Below, in pieces: positions 44,601-50,315 of a stretch of DNA of 64,000 nucleotides. The notes under the pieces were generated by a model. That model worked only from the letters and a program-made list of their open reading frames with translations. It ran no database searches and was not told the DNA's origin. The DNA lies in assembly GCA_900318115.1 (NCBI GenBank), contig ONJJ01000002.1:1-64000 (forward strand), in the 5' to 3' direction. A program made the position numbers and the translations under genes. Each line of letters starts with the position of its first letter. Positions within the stretch are counted from its first letter, which is position 1. Origin of the DNA: an uncultured Prevotellaceae bacterium (GTDB lineage: Bacteria > Bacteroidota > Bacteroidia > Bacteroidales > Bacteroidaceae).

Positions 44601-45534
44601 TGATGGTCTTCTCGCTGACCGTAGCATTATTTCCGCCACCGTAGGCATACACGATGGAGCCGCCGACGACTTCGAGATAGGTCTTGTTGATGATAGGCGG
44701 ATTGAATCCCGTGGTGTTCTGTGCTATCGCGGTGGAGTGGTCACCTTTATGATAGATATAAAAGGTGCCACCCTCCTCAACCAGGTCATATTCACCATTA
44801 CCGCCAGCAAAGAGCTGGCCGATATAGATTTCCTTCTTCTTGGTGACATCTTCTGTAAAATCCTTAGCAGCATTCCTCACCGTTCGCGTATTGTCCGAGG
44901 CAGGACTGCTCACACGTACATAGGCATCAAAATTCTTATCTACTTCGTTCTTCTTGGGATCGGACTTGTCGGCATCGGTCTTTGCGACATGCGTCAGTTC
45001 CCCAGGCAGTTCTTTTGCATTGGCATTCGTACCTATAGTACCCGCAATATCATTGCCGCCGAAGACGTAGTCGATAACCGTATAGTCGGTGGCATGTTCG
45101 CCGTCGATATGGACGAAGGCATTACCGCCCACGTCGGCCATACGGGCACCGCCATACACGCGCTTGATGTCTCCAGCCTTCACGGTGACGCGGGTGTTGC
45201 CCTCAACCTTGGCCTGATTGCCGCCGCCATACACATTGCCGCCGATGATAATACCTTTCTTCGTCAGCGTAGTCGGTGCCGGATCTGCTGCTGGTGCCGG
45301 ATCTGCTGCTGGCGCAGGCTCTGCCGCCGGCTCCGGCGTCACCTCCGGATCTGGATCCTGTGCCAAAGCAGACACGGGGAAGAGGGAGAGGAGAATGAAA
45401 AATGAAAAATGAAAAATGAAAAATGAAAAATAACCATAAGCCCCATGAGCCCCATGAGTCCCATTGGCCCCATGAGTCCCATTGGCCCCATGAGTCCAGC
45501 TTGCCCAATTCCTATGAAATATATTATTTATCAT
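32647..45534 (-). CDS. Giant secreted VYGGGN-repeat protein (4295 residues) with C-terminal sorting-like domain
   Basis: A second giant surface protein. The leader carries 9-bp and 7-bp repeats and ends in a signal peptide (SLFPVSALA/QD), followed by a Pro/Ala/Glu-rich linker at about 60-88. Residues about 95-2070 are GGN-type repeats (NVYGGGNQAKVEGNTRV), related to those of the 8011-residue protein. From about 2070 to 3330 short modules recur in which a YVV-E or YYC-E strand is followed by a G-x-x-L-x-x-EY-x-x-L motif. A GLUG-like segment (FNGTLHGDGHTISGL) lies near 3400. The last 60 residues (IRIVNAAGITLANF to GVYIVNQKKLSIK) resemble the type IX secretion or DUF6383-type C-terminal domains of Bacteroidetes. 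Domain order is roughly the reverse of the larger giant. The function is unknown; surface adhesion is inference. Confidence 0.8.
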   Translation of the reverse strand: MINNIFHRNWASWTHGANGTHGANGTHGAHGAYGYFSFFIFHFSFFILLSLFPVSALAQDPDPEVTPEPAAEPAPAADPAPAADPAPTTLTKKGIIIGGNVYGGGNQAKVEGNTRVTVKAGDIKRVYGGARMADVGGNAFVHIDGEHATDYTVIDYVFGGNDIAGTIGTNANAKELPGELTHVAKTDADKSDPKKNEVDKNFDAYVRVSSPASDNTRTVRNAAKDFTEDVTKKKEIYIGQLFAGGNGEYDLVEEGGTFYIYHKGDHSTAIAQNTTGFNPPIINKTYLEVVGGSIVYAYGGGNNATVSEKTIIYYDNPSDVVNHIEYQDDNGVWADKLTNDRFLAMGINTSFSKPSSDEFQVGRFFGGNNMAEMAIRPKWNLQSGKIRNLYSGGNKGAMTSPEGLLLEIDPASTNTNPLVIDYVYGGCRMADVIPTKNGVYTPCTNLQDKDGEGNLIYHFPDELSARVLVRGGDINNVYGGNDVTGKVYGGNAVGVYTSIRGDLYGGGNGAYPYTDNAKYVNDQSYGDFYYGDRINGETSSVEALNAYRPNAEQVSIRIAGSAGAGGRPNFTIIGGSIYVGGNCATLQAIKPKPMVELKVGSYAIADNVFLGNNGAGMIDEDYLKHYAGAYVNSSGTTVTDFSSLDLTDADIFAKYMSGAAMSLQPALVFDDMNKGDPATYIANSSYFGSFYCGGNVGSMMIPEKNTYRVDKKLNVYTKFVGGCNKAYVPEIWTGPNNSGTQLCAAYDGGVLGSAAEQADYTEVVGGETKIKDRLNIKLENMTITPLRWKDETDKSQGLIWNTVRWPGTYQSVNDGTTLTAGEIYYTYSSTTEQYNQFEAVGTEVADGSNYYTYSMDSEADDFVEVPNSPLHAANRLVGGNVYGGCYESGHVNGNIVIDINEDVLDKDEVFGTGFSTVFGRTKSGVEFLDQRDDLLSMALIVFGGGYGEDSEVWGSTTVNHNKGYAFQICGGGEKGVVGKYTGTTTAEDGTHTIDSSTGQVTSYASNGKTYAYDPRYSSTVNLQGSVTATSNEGAVANLAETEYIYAGGKEGLVCGNTTLNLGNGRLYDAFGGACEADILGHSEAYIGRQPNGSGDYVDGFPWVQDIVYGGNDFTGTIYGKKDFKDRVRVETGADAFDVLGKVHKYDASTNSNPDVLVANAYVEYLQGRVDTIFGGNYGYYDYADKILWEDGNTPSTMPSLESSFVNIRPNPENKSDNAILAVFGGGTGYPGNRDGDRTQNRSYVLVDIPDNISNFSQTQFFGAGSYSGMGMKSKYDATSHKTLDENNSPVDDLDNLSCIIDLVRGKVGAAYGGSFNEGVTRRTMVNVPAGSTIQIGSIFGGAYGNDLLAPCDVYEAHVNYSSSDALMIYNSENELMKGAIYGGNNTCRRTLYGFIDINAPVWQQHPKWGKTRANVYGAGYGPMTWSEYTQVNLNNHAEVYEVYGGAQNGEVLNAESAKTFMNKYWYGVDLPEYLQAYHNRYDNEQWENVIWPACWTIGKGYYYPYLEGGTFDLDTKFDGYLTNEATNLSNPLVRTAEMDDRDYSDPKNDVRNQNKYNTNVIINEGAYVANYAYGGGLGTEGMTGTGDVYGTTYIALLGGTVNKDIYAAGTSGVVYDFYNSGEFIASSNAYIKGGTCRNVYGGGWEGSVGKHLGTLSAPYYDFANSKPLDIPGETHVVIGDVGADKTFANGKPAILRNVYGGGEGGSVYGTTHLTINNGMIGYRWKNDDYVAELDDKTTGDNELDGAGNAFGGGYILNSYVDNTNVKMFGGTLRGSLYGGGEVGPVGRGTMLNPKSYSTGISNGGARIFKAGKTHVEMYNGNVLRNVFGGGRGKDSWGGDGTYSMDPAVVATLDQNSKGFVFGQTEVNIYGGEVGTDEGMARNFGNVFGGGDEGSVISAYEKSDHTLCYGEKVGKRYVDDHEGYYFKKENGTFVTKESHYVYTEDCKVVVEPWLQVTTSPVSYGEKTYQVGDYIPTAYLNTLPAKTSGGWPGGWSNVDAGTVEKERGIFIHNAVFAGGNIALGSTSVSANEITVFGNATASIHDVYNRDLITIGTGHTGGLYGDGNLTLVDGYRELNITNYGTDKYHLANELKKADYDLLPSREKAYYEVKYRCKVTQCTDQEGSVYKNGAVLPKDELLALFTYADGTPVINNAAGERIVEGTGTAVLLTNEAGQLVVPNPSIWEENGVVSTYAGRIMNTIQRADFCGVFGSRMVMKGARDRVPEKEDSKLYTINRVREVSLNKMNTKAGDTGDNAMHGNYFGIYSNVNFLGSLTSDVDFHNTVRTTNAKTEQNPDLAADGKTTFAQWKEAHVTDRMRNNGYCYNQLALASGVYLELTTEKSTGTGVNEKDWGLITGVVELDLINVQTGVGGGYVYAKNQHGERIDGPGYTPLTTLNKTAVSKWYWDYKTADADRKKWETSGNFIHSSQTIIDDCYNISNKYLTADGVPAHYWYISGSVYVYDQYITAHTGAPNAYSETVDIPITINAASNGKMTLMDVQPNLYAYYSSGNTPLTANNKVVINNIEYRLNDPISYWDWFKLSASERRLFVEETYVVREDCKIGTTPYTAGTVLLKEEYEALIREDEEHNPVYPVVTHVREIDGVEKDVPVPFIDVFRSSNNMSHNTGYLLTYDVTNPEVWEPWYTQLSGNSRSTKITTTEYGKLPAASTRDDQGNITKEGQDAYTDGPTYTLKSGKSAGLYGQRRYEVEDIISQKVYTDYETLSTGTSTASYIPTDEARKQATFVPAYVVTNEYTSPALHLYPGAPISETTGASLGTDYAKPAYVCTSTIELSPTEVIYVNELMTADEKSQLKTDYPDLAADIDKLIVPAYYCTEAGLYGGDVYQPGQNYRALSIWSSMTEAERNDFDFNYDALDLLIDPTYGITHTNGSRIMQKEGQKYQYDGYTSYSDANKENMIYSLSKPLDYTATYDGSTDDVDYESGKAMTYQDASATPVPHYVKVGAELFRTDYEALPNEQRHYAPVTVTVGDVPAENYTVYVVHEGFVHVETPYAVGATLSYEEYTALASEEKTNITTLTFSKDNLNKDNSDNPKTTTFYYCRENYQVNEKGMGQSVTSVKGEGSGTTYTSSTEGGVPKGAIIAESDYSKLVNKQKNFTIHGISPMETSTLYVSRESDINDLSSEKIITVIYKYDYEETDVSGLHVTPVSERHIVNIHIKFESGVPIIEDIKAPNIVLPGTSITMRVPNVTPGAYEVTGGGWEIFSTDTYAENHTNGVGYKPSSDPLYWYQDGYLLAYYAKTYLGKTYSNAVPISVANYHDLKKVMDDKEKHLHVDYDRTKLKRDSKIYINDYSGSKQNGLELFKDFYDLSLIKEGTTGITIAGDSITNEGHKLKGHHLLNTDVRTIDGKDVMVGVQGDTNLEFFLRTDLSAPSGSATWTPIASGASEPCFNGTLHGDGHTISGLDHSLFGKLCGNVYNLGVMGSFTSAGVADEGNGYVESCWVKTTGTNTNPLATKPYPVFGAPSDNTGYQTVNSYFWSDNSELYQSVPENGGITFTNGSKGSVRAMTSQEFYNGTVAYDLNSFYLNKRYYDKNIPSAKSYKYKTLNADGTVAEEPVTGYYPTVSDNAQYGDVGYVEERYADDGDFIYAGGTIPTTEDVRHYTVTTVDPTTQVETTTHHYCPIWPDDYLFFGQKLTYGYSIEPHQEVPSAIAKSDGRLSQTTQANRVYRAPAYYRNSTMDVAHFNPNAYLAQKSSDGLHTAYPGMTAIDFAGHQGANEVNGTYGLGLTAAAGSVPQCFYPPLLDDDGLQSIVNQDETDNLLVYAPAAASESGYANAQTLGVLSGYFIDPVYNDYYDNTGDNEGYRIVRENTSSIHGHLVQSNLIATNDHKLVDKMDFNAPMAYTFDERYRMWYQRTPDNQEYVDHTAGWQGISLPFTAELVTTNQKGEITHFYSGSHTSKNSDAKIGHEYWLREFKAIDERTEGTPPTPVAYATFNYPDARGATTKTVTNHFLWDYYYFNQKAEDEKQQKDANDDKYLDYTQRYYERNRTFSSYPLLANGTPYLLGLPGPTYYEFDLSGQFEAQNTASAITQLGKQVITFASDAGASIGVSDNEMVGVKLEKDGTSKYYTITYKPSYLNENLANGNYVMNSDGDAYVKLDNTHVSWITSAEKHTFADEDALNTWMTSNYDLYTDPEGNTKATTADGSEVTYYQRVGETTVNDTHAVTPSQLAFRPYFVATSTTKSAGVKGMLPEYIVFSGEYGIEDEPESAIDGSLEIYARGRTIITTSHMKEATTIRIVNAAGITLANFVLEPGKTVETPINVPGVYIVNQKKLSIK
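45394..45431 (-). repeat. 7-bp tandem repeat coding the signal-peptide core of the 4295-residue protein
   Basis: Five perfect units of AATGAAA (+ strand) plus a partial one code for the hydrophobic stretch FSFFIFHFSFFI. A unit of 7 bp is not a multiple of 3, so slippage would switch the frame downstream of the only upstream start. Confidence 0.9.
45434..45497 (-). repeat. 9-bp tandem repeat in the leader of the 4295-residue protein
   Basis: About seven copies of a 9-mer such as CCCATGAGT, CCCATTGGC or CCCATAAGC code for Gly-x-x tripeptides (THG, ANG, AHG) between the start codon and the signal peptide core. Confidence 0.88.
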
Positions 45535-45629
45535 TTTTTTTGTCGATATTTCGATATTTCGTTAATTCGATGAATCTTCAATTTTCAACGTCCCATCTCT
45601 CGCCCCCACGGGCGAAGCGGGCCTTTCAT

Positions 45630-47027
45630 TCACTCCACCACCATCGTCGGGTTATTCAGATCCGGATCCGACATCACGTACAGGTACGTGGGTCGGATGG
45701 TGAGGTTGATGTTATAACGTAAGCCACGTGATGCCTCGTTCTGGCCTGAAAACTGATTGCGAAGGACGATGGTGTTCGTCGCCTTGCAGTCCTTGCGGAC
45801 GAGGTTGTAGACCGGTTCGCCATTTTCATCGAGTACCGGGTCGCCATTATTGTCACAAACAGGGTTCTTGTCATAGACGTCATAGACGCTGGTGAGGGCG
45901 AGTGTTGTGATGCCCAGAGGCATGAAATGGCTTATGTATTCGCTGTATTTATTGTTTGTTGGTATCGTCATACCTACCGGATCGATGAATATCGAGTCCT
46001 CGGCCAATTCATCACCCGTGGGGGTGAAGACGACGCTTTGGATGGGATTGGAGCCATCGGTCGTCTTTTGAAGGGTGATGCTCGCAGTCGTATATTTCTT
46101 CGTCGTCCCAGAGGCATCGCTGGTGGACAGATAGAGCTTCCTCAGTTTGATGGTGCGCAGGGCTGCGTATTCAGGGTGCACCGTCATGCGGACCCTCAGG
46201 GCAGCATAGAGGTGGTCGAAGAGCAGATAGGCGTAGTTCTGGTTGGCGCCACCTTCGCCTGTGGTCGTCGCCGTATAGGTGAAGTCGCCACGCACCAGAG
46301 GATCGACGGTGTAGTCGGCGTTGGGCTGGTAGTAATCCTTGCCGTTCTTGGCGCCAATAATCACGCAGAAATCATTCGGCGTGATGGCCGGCAGATACTG
46401 AAGTGTCAGCACGGCGCCGCTGCTGTAGCTGCTGTTGTCGCCAGGTGTTGACGATGAGGATATCGAGGCAATGACGCTATTATACTTCGGATGAGGAGCA
46501 TAGCCGTAGAGGAAGTAGTCCTCTGCCTTCAGGTCCGTCTTGCTGACGCGCCAATTGCCGCTGCTCTTGAAGAAGAACTCCTCCTCCGGCGCCACGCCGT
46601 TTTGCGTGAAGAACACGCTGATGGACTGGTCAGGATTATCAAAGAGCTCATAGTGATTTTTAGTGTCGTCAGGCAGGTAAGGAGTTATCCAGCCGCGAGT
46701 GCTCTTCGCCGCATCCTCAAAGCCAGCCACACAGCTCATCACCTCCACCGGCACCGATCCCCTTGTCTCCGGCACCATCTCATCAGAGCTGTCGCTGGAG
46801 CAAGCAGAGAAGGTGAGCAGGGAAATGAAAAATGAAAAATGAAAAATGAAAAATGAAAAATAGCCATAAGCCCCATAAGTCCCATGAGCCCCATAAGTCC
46901 CATGAGCCCCATAAGTCCCATGAGCCCCATAAGTCCCATTGGCCCCATTGGCCCCATTGGCCCCATTGGCCCCATGAGCCCAACCAGCTAAGCTGGCCCA
47001 ATTCCTATGGAATTTATTCATTATCAT
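45630..47027 (-). CDS. Fimbrillin-family lipoprotein (Mfa-like)
   Basis: A 465-residue lipoprotein. After a repeat-coded leader (GAHGTYGAHG) and the hydrophobic segment FSFFIFHFSFFISLL comes the lipobox TFSAC. The mature part has PETRGSV and KSTRGW, Arg sites of the sort cleaved when Bacteroidales pilins mature. It then shows beta-rich sequence with an HLYAALRVRMTV strand and a C-terminal ANTIVLRNQF/YNINLTI strand pattern as in Mfa-like (PF13149-type) fimbrillins. The last residues (YLYVMSDPDLNNPTMVVE) are diverged from the main fimbrillins upstream. It may be a minor or tip subunit. The real start is uncertain; the first ATG (47027) keeps the repeats inside the coding frame. Confidence 0.7.
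   Translation of the reverse strand: MIMNKFHRNWASLAGWAHGANGANGANGANGTYGAHGTYGAHGTYGAHGTYGAYGYFSFFIFHFSFFISLLTFSACSSDSSDEMVPETRGSVPVEVMSCVAGFEDAAKSTRGWITPYLPDDTKNHYELFDNPDQSISVFFTQNGVAPEEEFFFKSSGNWRVSKTDLKAEDYFLYGYAPHPKYNSVIASISSSSTPGDNSSYSSGAVLTLQYLPAITPNDFCVIIGAKNGKDYYQPNADYTVDPLVRGDFTYTATTTGEGGANQNYAYLLFDHLYAALRVRMTVHPEYAALRTIKLRKLYLSTSDASGTTKKYTTASITLQKTTDGSNPIQSVVFTPTGDELAEDSIFIDPVGMTIPTNNKYSEYISHFMPLGITTLALTSVYDVYDKNPVCDNNGDPVLDENGEPVYNLVRKDCKATNTIVLRNQFSGQNEASRGLRYNINLTIRPTYLYVMSDPDLNNPTMVVE
46824..46861 (-). repeat. 7-bp tandem repeat coding the signal-peptide core of the lipoprotein
   Basis: Five units of AATGAAA plus a partial unit, the same sequence and copy number as at 45394-45431, code for FSFFIFHFSFFI just before the lipobox. 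Confidence 0.9.
46865..46981 (-). repeat. 9-bp tandem repeat, 13 units, in the lipoprotein leader
   Basis: Thirteen head-to-tail 9-mers of three main types (CATAAGTCC, CATGAGCCC, CATTGGCCC) form locally homogenised blocks: the first eight mix CATAAG with CATGAG units, then four identical CATTGGCCC. They are coded in frame as Gly-x-x tripeptides. Confidence 0.92.
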
Positions 47028-47158
47028 TTATTATTTTCGTTTTATCATTTATTATTTATCATTTTTCGCTCGCTTTGTTCGCCCCCCGCCCTACGCAGAG
47101 GAGTTCTGCTCCGGCCGCTCGGGGCCGATTGACATTCAGTCAATCTTCTATTCCCTCG

Positions 47159-48487
47159 CTACCAATTATACACCGTATGGGTTGTATTCATATCCGTCCA
47201 GGGCGTTACGGCCGACTGCACGAGTTCGATCTTTACGCCACCCTCCTCAAGGATCTTGAAGATGTAGGTGTAGCTGTAGCCTGGGAGCCACTGCATGTAT
47301 TCCGCCGGCACCACGGCCGTCTTCGTAGCGGCAGCGTCCAAGGGGTCGTTATTCAGCCAGACGCTCAGCGTATAGCTGCCTTGCGTGTTGTTGGGTGCCA
47401 CGAAGTACCACTTCTCGCGCTCAGGTCCCCCATCTGGGATGTATTCCTGGGTGAAGGCCTCCAGCGCTCCGGAGCCCTCTCCTGTGGCAGGTGTCATAGA
47501 GTACGTTTCGCTCGTTCCCGTCCCCGTCAGCGGATAGCTGACGGTGAACGTGCCCTTGCGGACAATCTTGTCACCGACGGTAGTCGGCTTGAATTCCTTT
47601 TTCTTTAACTTGATGCCCTCGGACTGGTACGAGTAGGTGAACATGAAGCGCACCCTCGCATAAGGCTTCAGGAACTCCAGCCGCACCGGCTGGCCGAACT
47701 GCTTGTCGGGGTAGTCGGTCAGAACGCCCGTCGAGAACCACAGGCGGGAGAAGTACGGCGTCGCCTCCATATTATCCTTGATCGCATCATCATCTACGCC
47801 GCTGCAGTTCGCCAGCATCGAAATCTCATAGGTCGCCCCAGGAGTCCCATCGGCCCCATAGGCCTTATTGGTCTCATACACTGCTGGCGGGGTTCCGCCC
47901 CAGTTCGTTGCCCCAAAGAACCGATACGCCTTGGCGCTCCAGTCCCAGTACTTGATGGTCTGGTCGGGCTTGGCGAGGAGGATATACTCCCAGCCGTTGG
48001 TGTTCGTGGTCGAGGTGGCGGCGCTGTTGGCCTGCCAGTTCACGGTATAGCCGGGGAACACCTCCTGCCGGTCGCTGTAGACACCGGCATCGAAGGCCAT
48101 ATTCTTATAGCCCCACACCGTGAAGGAGAGGACGCCGGCTTCGCTCAGCGGCGTTCCGGCCCTCGTCTCGGCCCGAGTACCTTTCACTCCCTGACTCACA
48201 TCCTGTGCCTCGGTCTCCTGGCCATAGAAGCTGATAGGAGTGCCGGTCTCCACGGTGGGACCGGGCGATGGCTGAGGTGTCGGCTCCGGGGTGTCGTCGG
48301 AGTGGCTGGAGCAGGAGGTGAAGATGGTCAGAGAAATGATAAATGATAAAGAATACATGATAAATGATAATGAGGCACAGCGCAGCCCACGAAGCCCACT
48401 GGCTCCATGACGCCCAAAAGCCTCATGACGCCTATTGGCCCCATTCAGCCCATTCAGCCCATTCCTATATAATCTATAATTTATCAT
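47159..48487 (-). CDS. Fimbrillin-family lipoprotein
   Basis: A 442-residue lipoprotein. The leader (RNGLNGLNGANRRHEAFG) is a degenerate version of the neighbours' repeat leader, followed by SLSFIIS and the lipobox TSC at about 58-60. A Pro/Thr-rich linker and RAETRAGTPL, a likely Arg cleavage region, follow. Fimbrillin hallmarks are TNGWEYI, IKYWDWSAKAYRFF, ARVRFMFTY and the strand AEYMQWLPGYSYTYIFKI, closely related to the large fimbrillins upstream. Unlike those it has no long C-terminal extension and ends soon after the YTYIFKI strand. That gives it the size of a single pilin. It follows the AAA-ATPase gene by 123 bp. A minor pilus subunit is the likely role. Confidence 0.75.
   Translation of the reverse strand: MINYRLYRNGLNGLNGANRRHEAFGRHGASGLRGLRCASLSFIMYSLSFIISLTIFTSCSSHSDDTPEPTPQPSPGPTVETGTPISFYGQETEAQDVSQGVKGTRAETRAGTPLSEAGVLSFTVWGYKNMAFDAGVYSDRQEVFPGYTVNWQANSAATSTTNTNGWEYILLAKPDQTIKYWDWSAKAYRFFGATNWGGTPPAVYETNKAYGADGTPGATYEISMLANCSGVDDDAIKDNMEATPYFSRLWFSTGVLTDYPDKQFGQPVRLEFLKPYARVRFMFTYSYQSEGIKLKKKEFKPTTVGDKIVRKGTFTVSYPLTGTGTSETYSMTPATGEGSGALEAFTQEYIPDGGPEREKWYFVAPNNTQGSYTLSVWLNNDPLDAAATKTAVVPAEYMQWLPGYSYTYIFKILEEGGVKIELVQSAVTPWTDMNTTHTVYNW
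48334..48376 (-). repeat. Degenerate 7-bp repeats in the lipoprotein signal peptide
   Basis: AAATGAT-type heptamers (48334, 48341 and again after 48355) code for SLSFIMYSLSFIIS. This is the same arrangement as in the two downstream neighbours, but with a different, decayed heptamer. Confidence 0.6.
48395..48470 (-). repeat. Degenerate 9-bp repeats in the lipoprotein leader
   Basis: Imperfect 9-mers such as CCCATTCAG (three near 48446-48470), plus GCCTCATGA and GCCCACTGG types, occupy the same place between start codon and signal peptide as in the neighbouring genes. Confidence 0.6.
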
Positions 48488-48585
48488 TTCTTCTTTCTAT
48501 TTTAACTTCGTTGACTTTTCCGCGGCCTTCGTTATTTCGTTATCACGTTCTTACGTTATTTCGACAATTCATCGGCCGCCAATTT

Positions 48586-48629
48586 TTCAATCTTTCAACG
48601 TTTCAACTTTTCAACGTTTCAACGTTTCA
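48586..48629. repeat. 10-bp tandem repeat overlapping a stop codon
   Basis: Copies of TTTCAACGTT / TTTCAACTTT run through the 3' end of the AAA-ATPase gene and its stop codon at 48611. The last residues of that protein (ETLKR) are coded by the repeat. The rest of 48488-48585 is rich in short CGTTATTTCG-type repeats and shows no consensus promoter. Confidence 0.6.
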
Positions 48630-50194
48630 CTCTTCCACTCCTCAATGGTACCGGTCTTGCTGCTGAAGCTGGCACCTATTTGATAGAGGGGACGCGGGTC
48701 GGCGTCGTATGCACGTGCGTAGGCGCGTTCCTTTATTTGTTTTAATGCCTCGTCTGCAGTGCCGTCGAGTTTGAACTCGAAGATGTAGATGAACTTGGAG
48801 GTTTCCACGATGCAGTCAGCACGGCCCTCGCTGAGTTGCTTCTCCGTATAGACCGTGTAGCAGCTGATGAGGCGCATGAGCAGGTAGAAGGTGTAGTGGA
48901 AGTACAGTTCCCTGTCCTTCTGGTCCTTCTTTGGCCACATGCTGTAGGGCGTCTCTGCCAGGAAGGCAGTGAACAGTTTCCGCACCAACTCGAGGTCGCC
49001 GACGCGCATGGCGCGGACGATTCTTTGTGTCCAGGAGGCGGCTTGTTCATTCAGCTGCAGATAGTCGTTAGCCAACAGGGTGATGACACCTTGCCTAACC
49101 TCATTATTGGGGAAGTCGAGCTGATACATCTCAAATTCGGGGTCGTAGCCCTTGACGGTGAGGTAGCCAGCCTGGAAGATCATAGGCAACGGCTTGGCGA
49201 CGTCTGCCTTGTAGTTAAGGAATTCGTCGATCGAATGCTCACCGCTGGTGTACGTCATGATGTCTTCCTGGCTATGTCCCAGCAGGCGCACAAGATAGGT
49301 TGGCGTGCCGGAGGTGAACCAGTAGTCCCTCATGTCGAGATTGGCAAAGGTGTTGAGGATGCTGAAGGGATTATAGACGTCTATCATCCGTTTGCTGAAG
49401 TGGTAGCCGTCGTAGCGTTTCTTCAGCAGTTCTTTCGCCTCTTCCTTTTTCTTTCCTAAGGCATCAGCCAGTTCGGCAATGCTTTCGGCAAAGACAGTAT
49501 ACAACTCTTCCTCGGTGATGCCGAGCAGGGTGTCGTAACGGTTAGATAGTGAGATGTCATCGGGCTGGTTGAAGCCGCTGAACATCGTTATCTGCGAGAA
49601 TTTTGTAATTCCCGTGAGTAGTACGAAACGCAGGTGGTCATCGGTGGCCTTGAAGATGGAGAAGAAGGCTTTCAGCAGTTCGCGGTTGCTGGCAAGCTGT
49701 TTCTCATCATCAGGGTTGCCGGTCTCCAAGAGGTCGAGCAGCGGCTTGTCGTACTCGTCGATGAGGACAACCACCTGCTGCCCGGTCGCCTCGTGCAGAC
49801 GCGGGATGAGCGTACGGAAGCGTAATGTGGTGTCTTCTGTATCGAAGCAAGGTAGATTATATTTGACCTCTGTTTCCCGTATCACCTGATTGAGATAGTC
49901 TCTAAGGCCGTTCGGGATGTTCTTGTTAATGCCGTTGAAATCGAAGCTAATCACCGGATACTTGTTCCACTCCGTCTCCAGCTCCATCATCTTCAGACCT
50001 TCGAACAGATCCTTGCGACCCTCGAAGTACGCCTTTAGGGTACTGACTAACAAGCTCTTGCCGAAGCGACGCGGGCGTGCGAGGAAGTATATGTGGCCCT
50101 GGACCATCTTGTAAACCAAGTCGGTCTTGTCCACATAGACGAATCCTTCTCTGCGGATCTTCTCAAAGCTCTGTATGCCTATCGGGTACTTCAT
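48611..50194 (-). CDS. AAA-ATPase-like protein with C-terminal PD-(D/E)XK nuclease-type domain
   Basis: A 527-residue cytosolic protein of the AAA-ATPase_like (PF09820) plus PDDEXK_9 type, very common and multicopy in Bacteroides and Prevotella. The N-terminus MKYPIGIQSFEKIR-EGFVYVDKT is the family signature. LARPRRFGKSLLVSTL near residue 38 is the modified Walker A, and VVLIDEYDKPLLD near 145 the Walker B. The C-terminal domain has RADCIVET followed by IYIFEFKLDG, fitting the acid and E-x-K parts of the nuclease fold. The biological role of the family is not established. It sits between fimbrillin genes on the same strand, yet its family is not otherwise tied to pili, so it may be a passenger. 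The C-terminus is altered by a 10-bp repeat. Confidence 0.88.
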   Translation of the reverse strand: MKYPIGIQSFEKIRREGFVYVDKTDLVYKMVQGHIYFLARPRRFGKSLLVSTLKAYFEGRKDLFEGLKMMELETEWNKYPVISFDFNGINKNIPNGLRDYLNQVIRETEVKYNLPCFDTEDTTLRFRTLIPRLHEATGQQVVVLIDEYDKPLLDLLETGNPDDEKQLASNRELLKAFFSIFKATDDHLRFVLLTGITKFSQITMFSGFNQPDDISLSNRYDTLLGITEEELYTVFAESIAELADALGKKKEEAKELLKKRYDGYHFSKRMIDVYNPFSILNTFANLDMRDYWFTSGTPTYLVRLLGHSQEDIMTYTSGEHSIDEFLNYKADVAKPLPMIFQAGYLTVKGYDPEFEMYQLDFPNNEVRQGVITLLANDYLQLNEQAASWTQRIVRAMRVGDLELVRKLFTAFLAETPYSMWPKKDQKDRELYFHYTFYLLMRLISCYTVYTEKQLSEGRADCIVETSKFIYIFEFKLDGTADEALKQIKERAYARAYDADPRPLYQIGASFSSKTGTIEEWKSETLKR

Positions 50195-50272
50195 GCTCTT
50201 ATGATCAATTCATATTATGAATGATCCTTTTCGTTTTTCCTTTTCGTTTTCGTTTTTATTGCCCTCCGGCTC

Positions 50273-50297
50273 CCCGCCGAGGCTGGGCCTCGGCGGG
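50273..50297. repeat. GC-rich hairpin after the 707-residue fimbrillin gene
   Basis: A perfect 11-bp stem (50273-50283 with 50287-50297) surrounds a 3-nt loop and starts 19 bases after the stop codon. In the direction of transcription it is followed by A-rich sequence and not by a T-run, so a processing or stability role is as likely as termination. Confidence 0.6.
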
Positions 50298-50315
50298 AGG
50301 GAGAGGGTGAGAGGG

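Noticed and set aside
46739..46975. Small protein made of MGLMGLMG or MGPMGPMG repeats
   Set aside because: It is an alternative frame of the 9-bp repeat leader of the lipoprotein gene; the other frame leads into a lipobox and mature protein.
48611..50194. Calling the AAA-ATPase/PD-(D/E)XK gene a defence system
   Set aside because: The family is multicopy in Bacteroidales with no established defence role, and no other defence genes are nearby.
50273..50297. Calling this hairpin an intrinsic terminator
   Set aside because: No T-run follows in the direction of transcription; I list it only as a hairpin.
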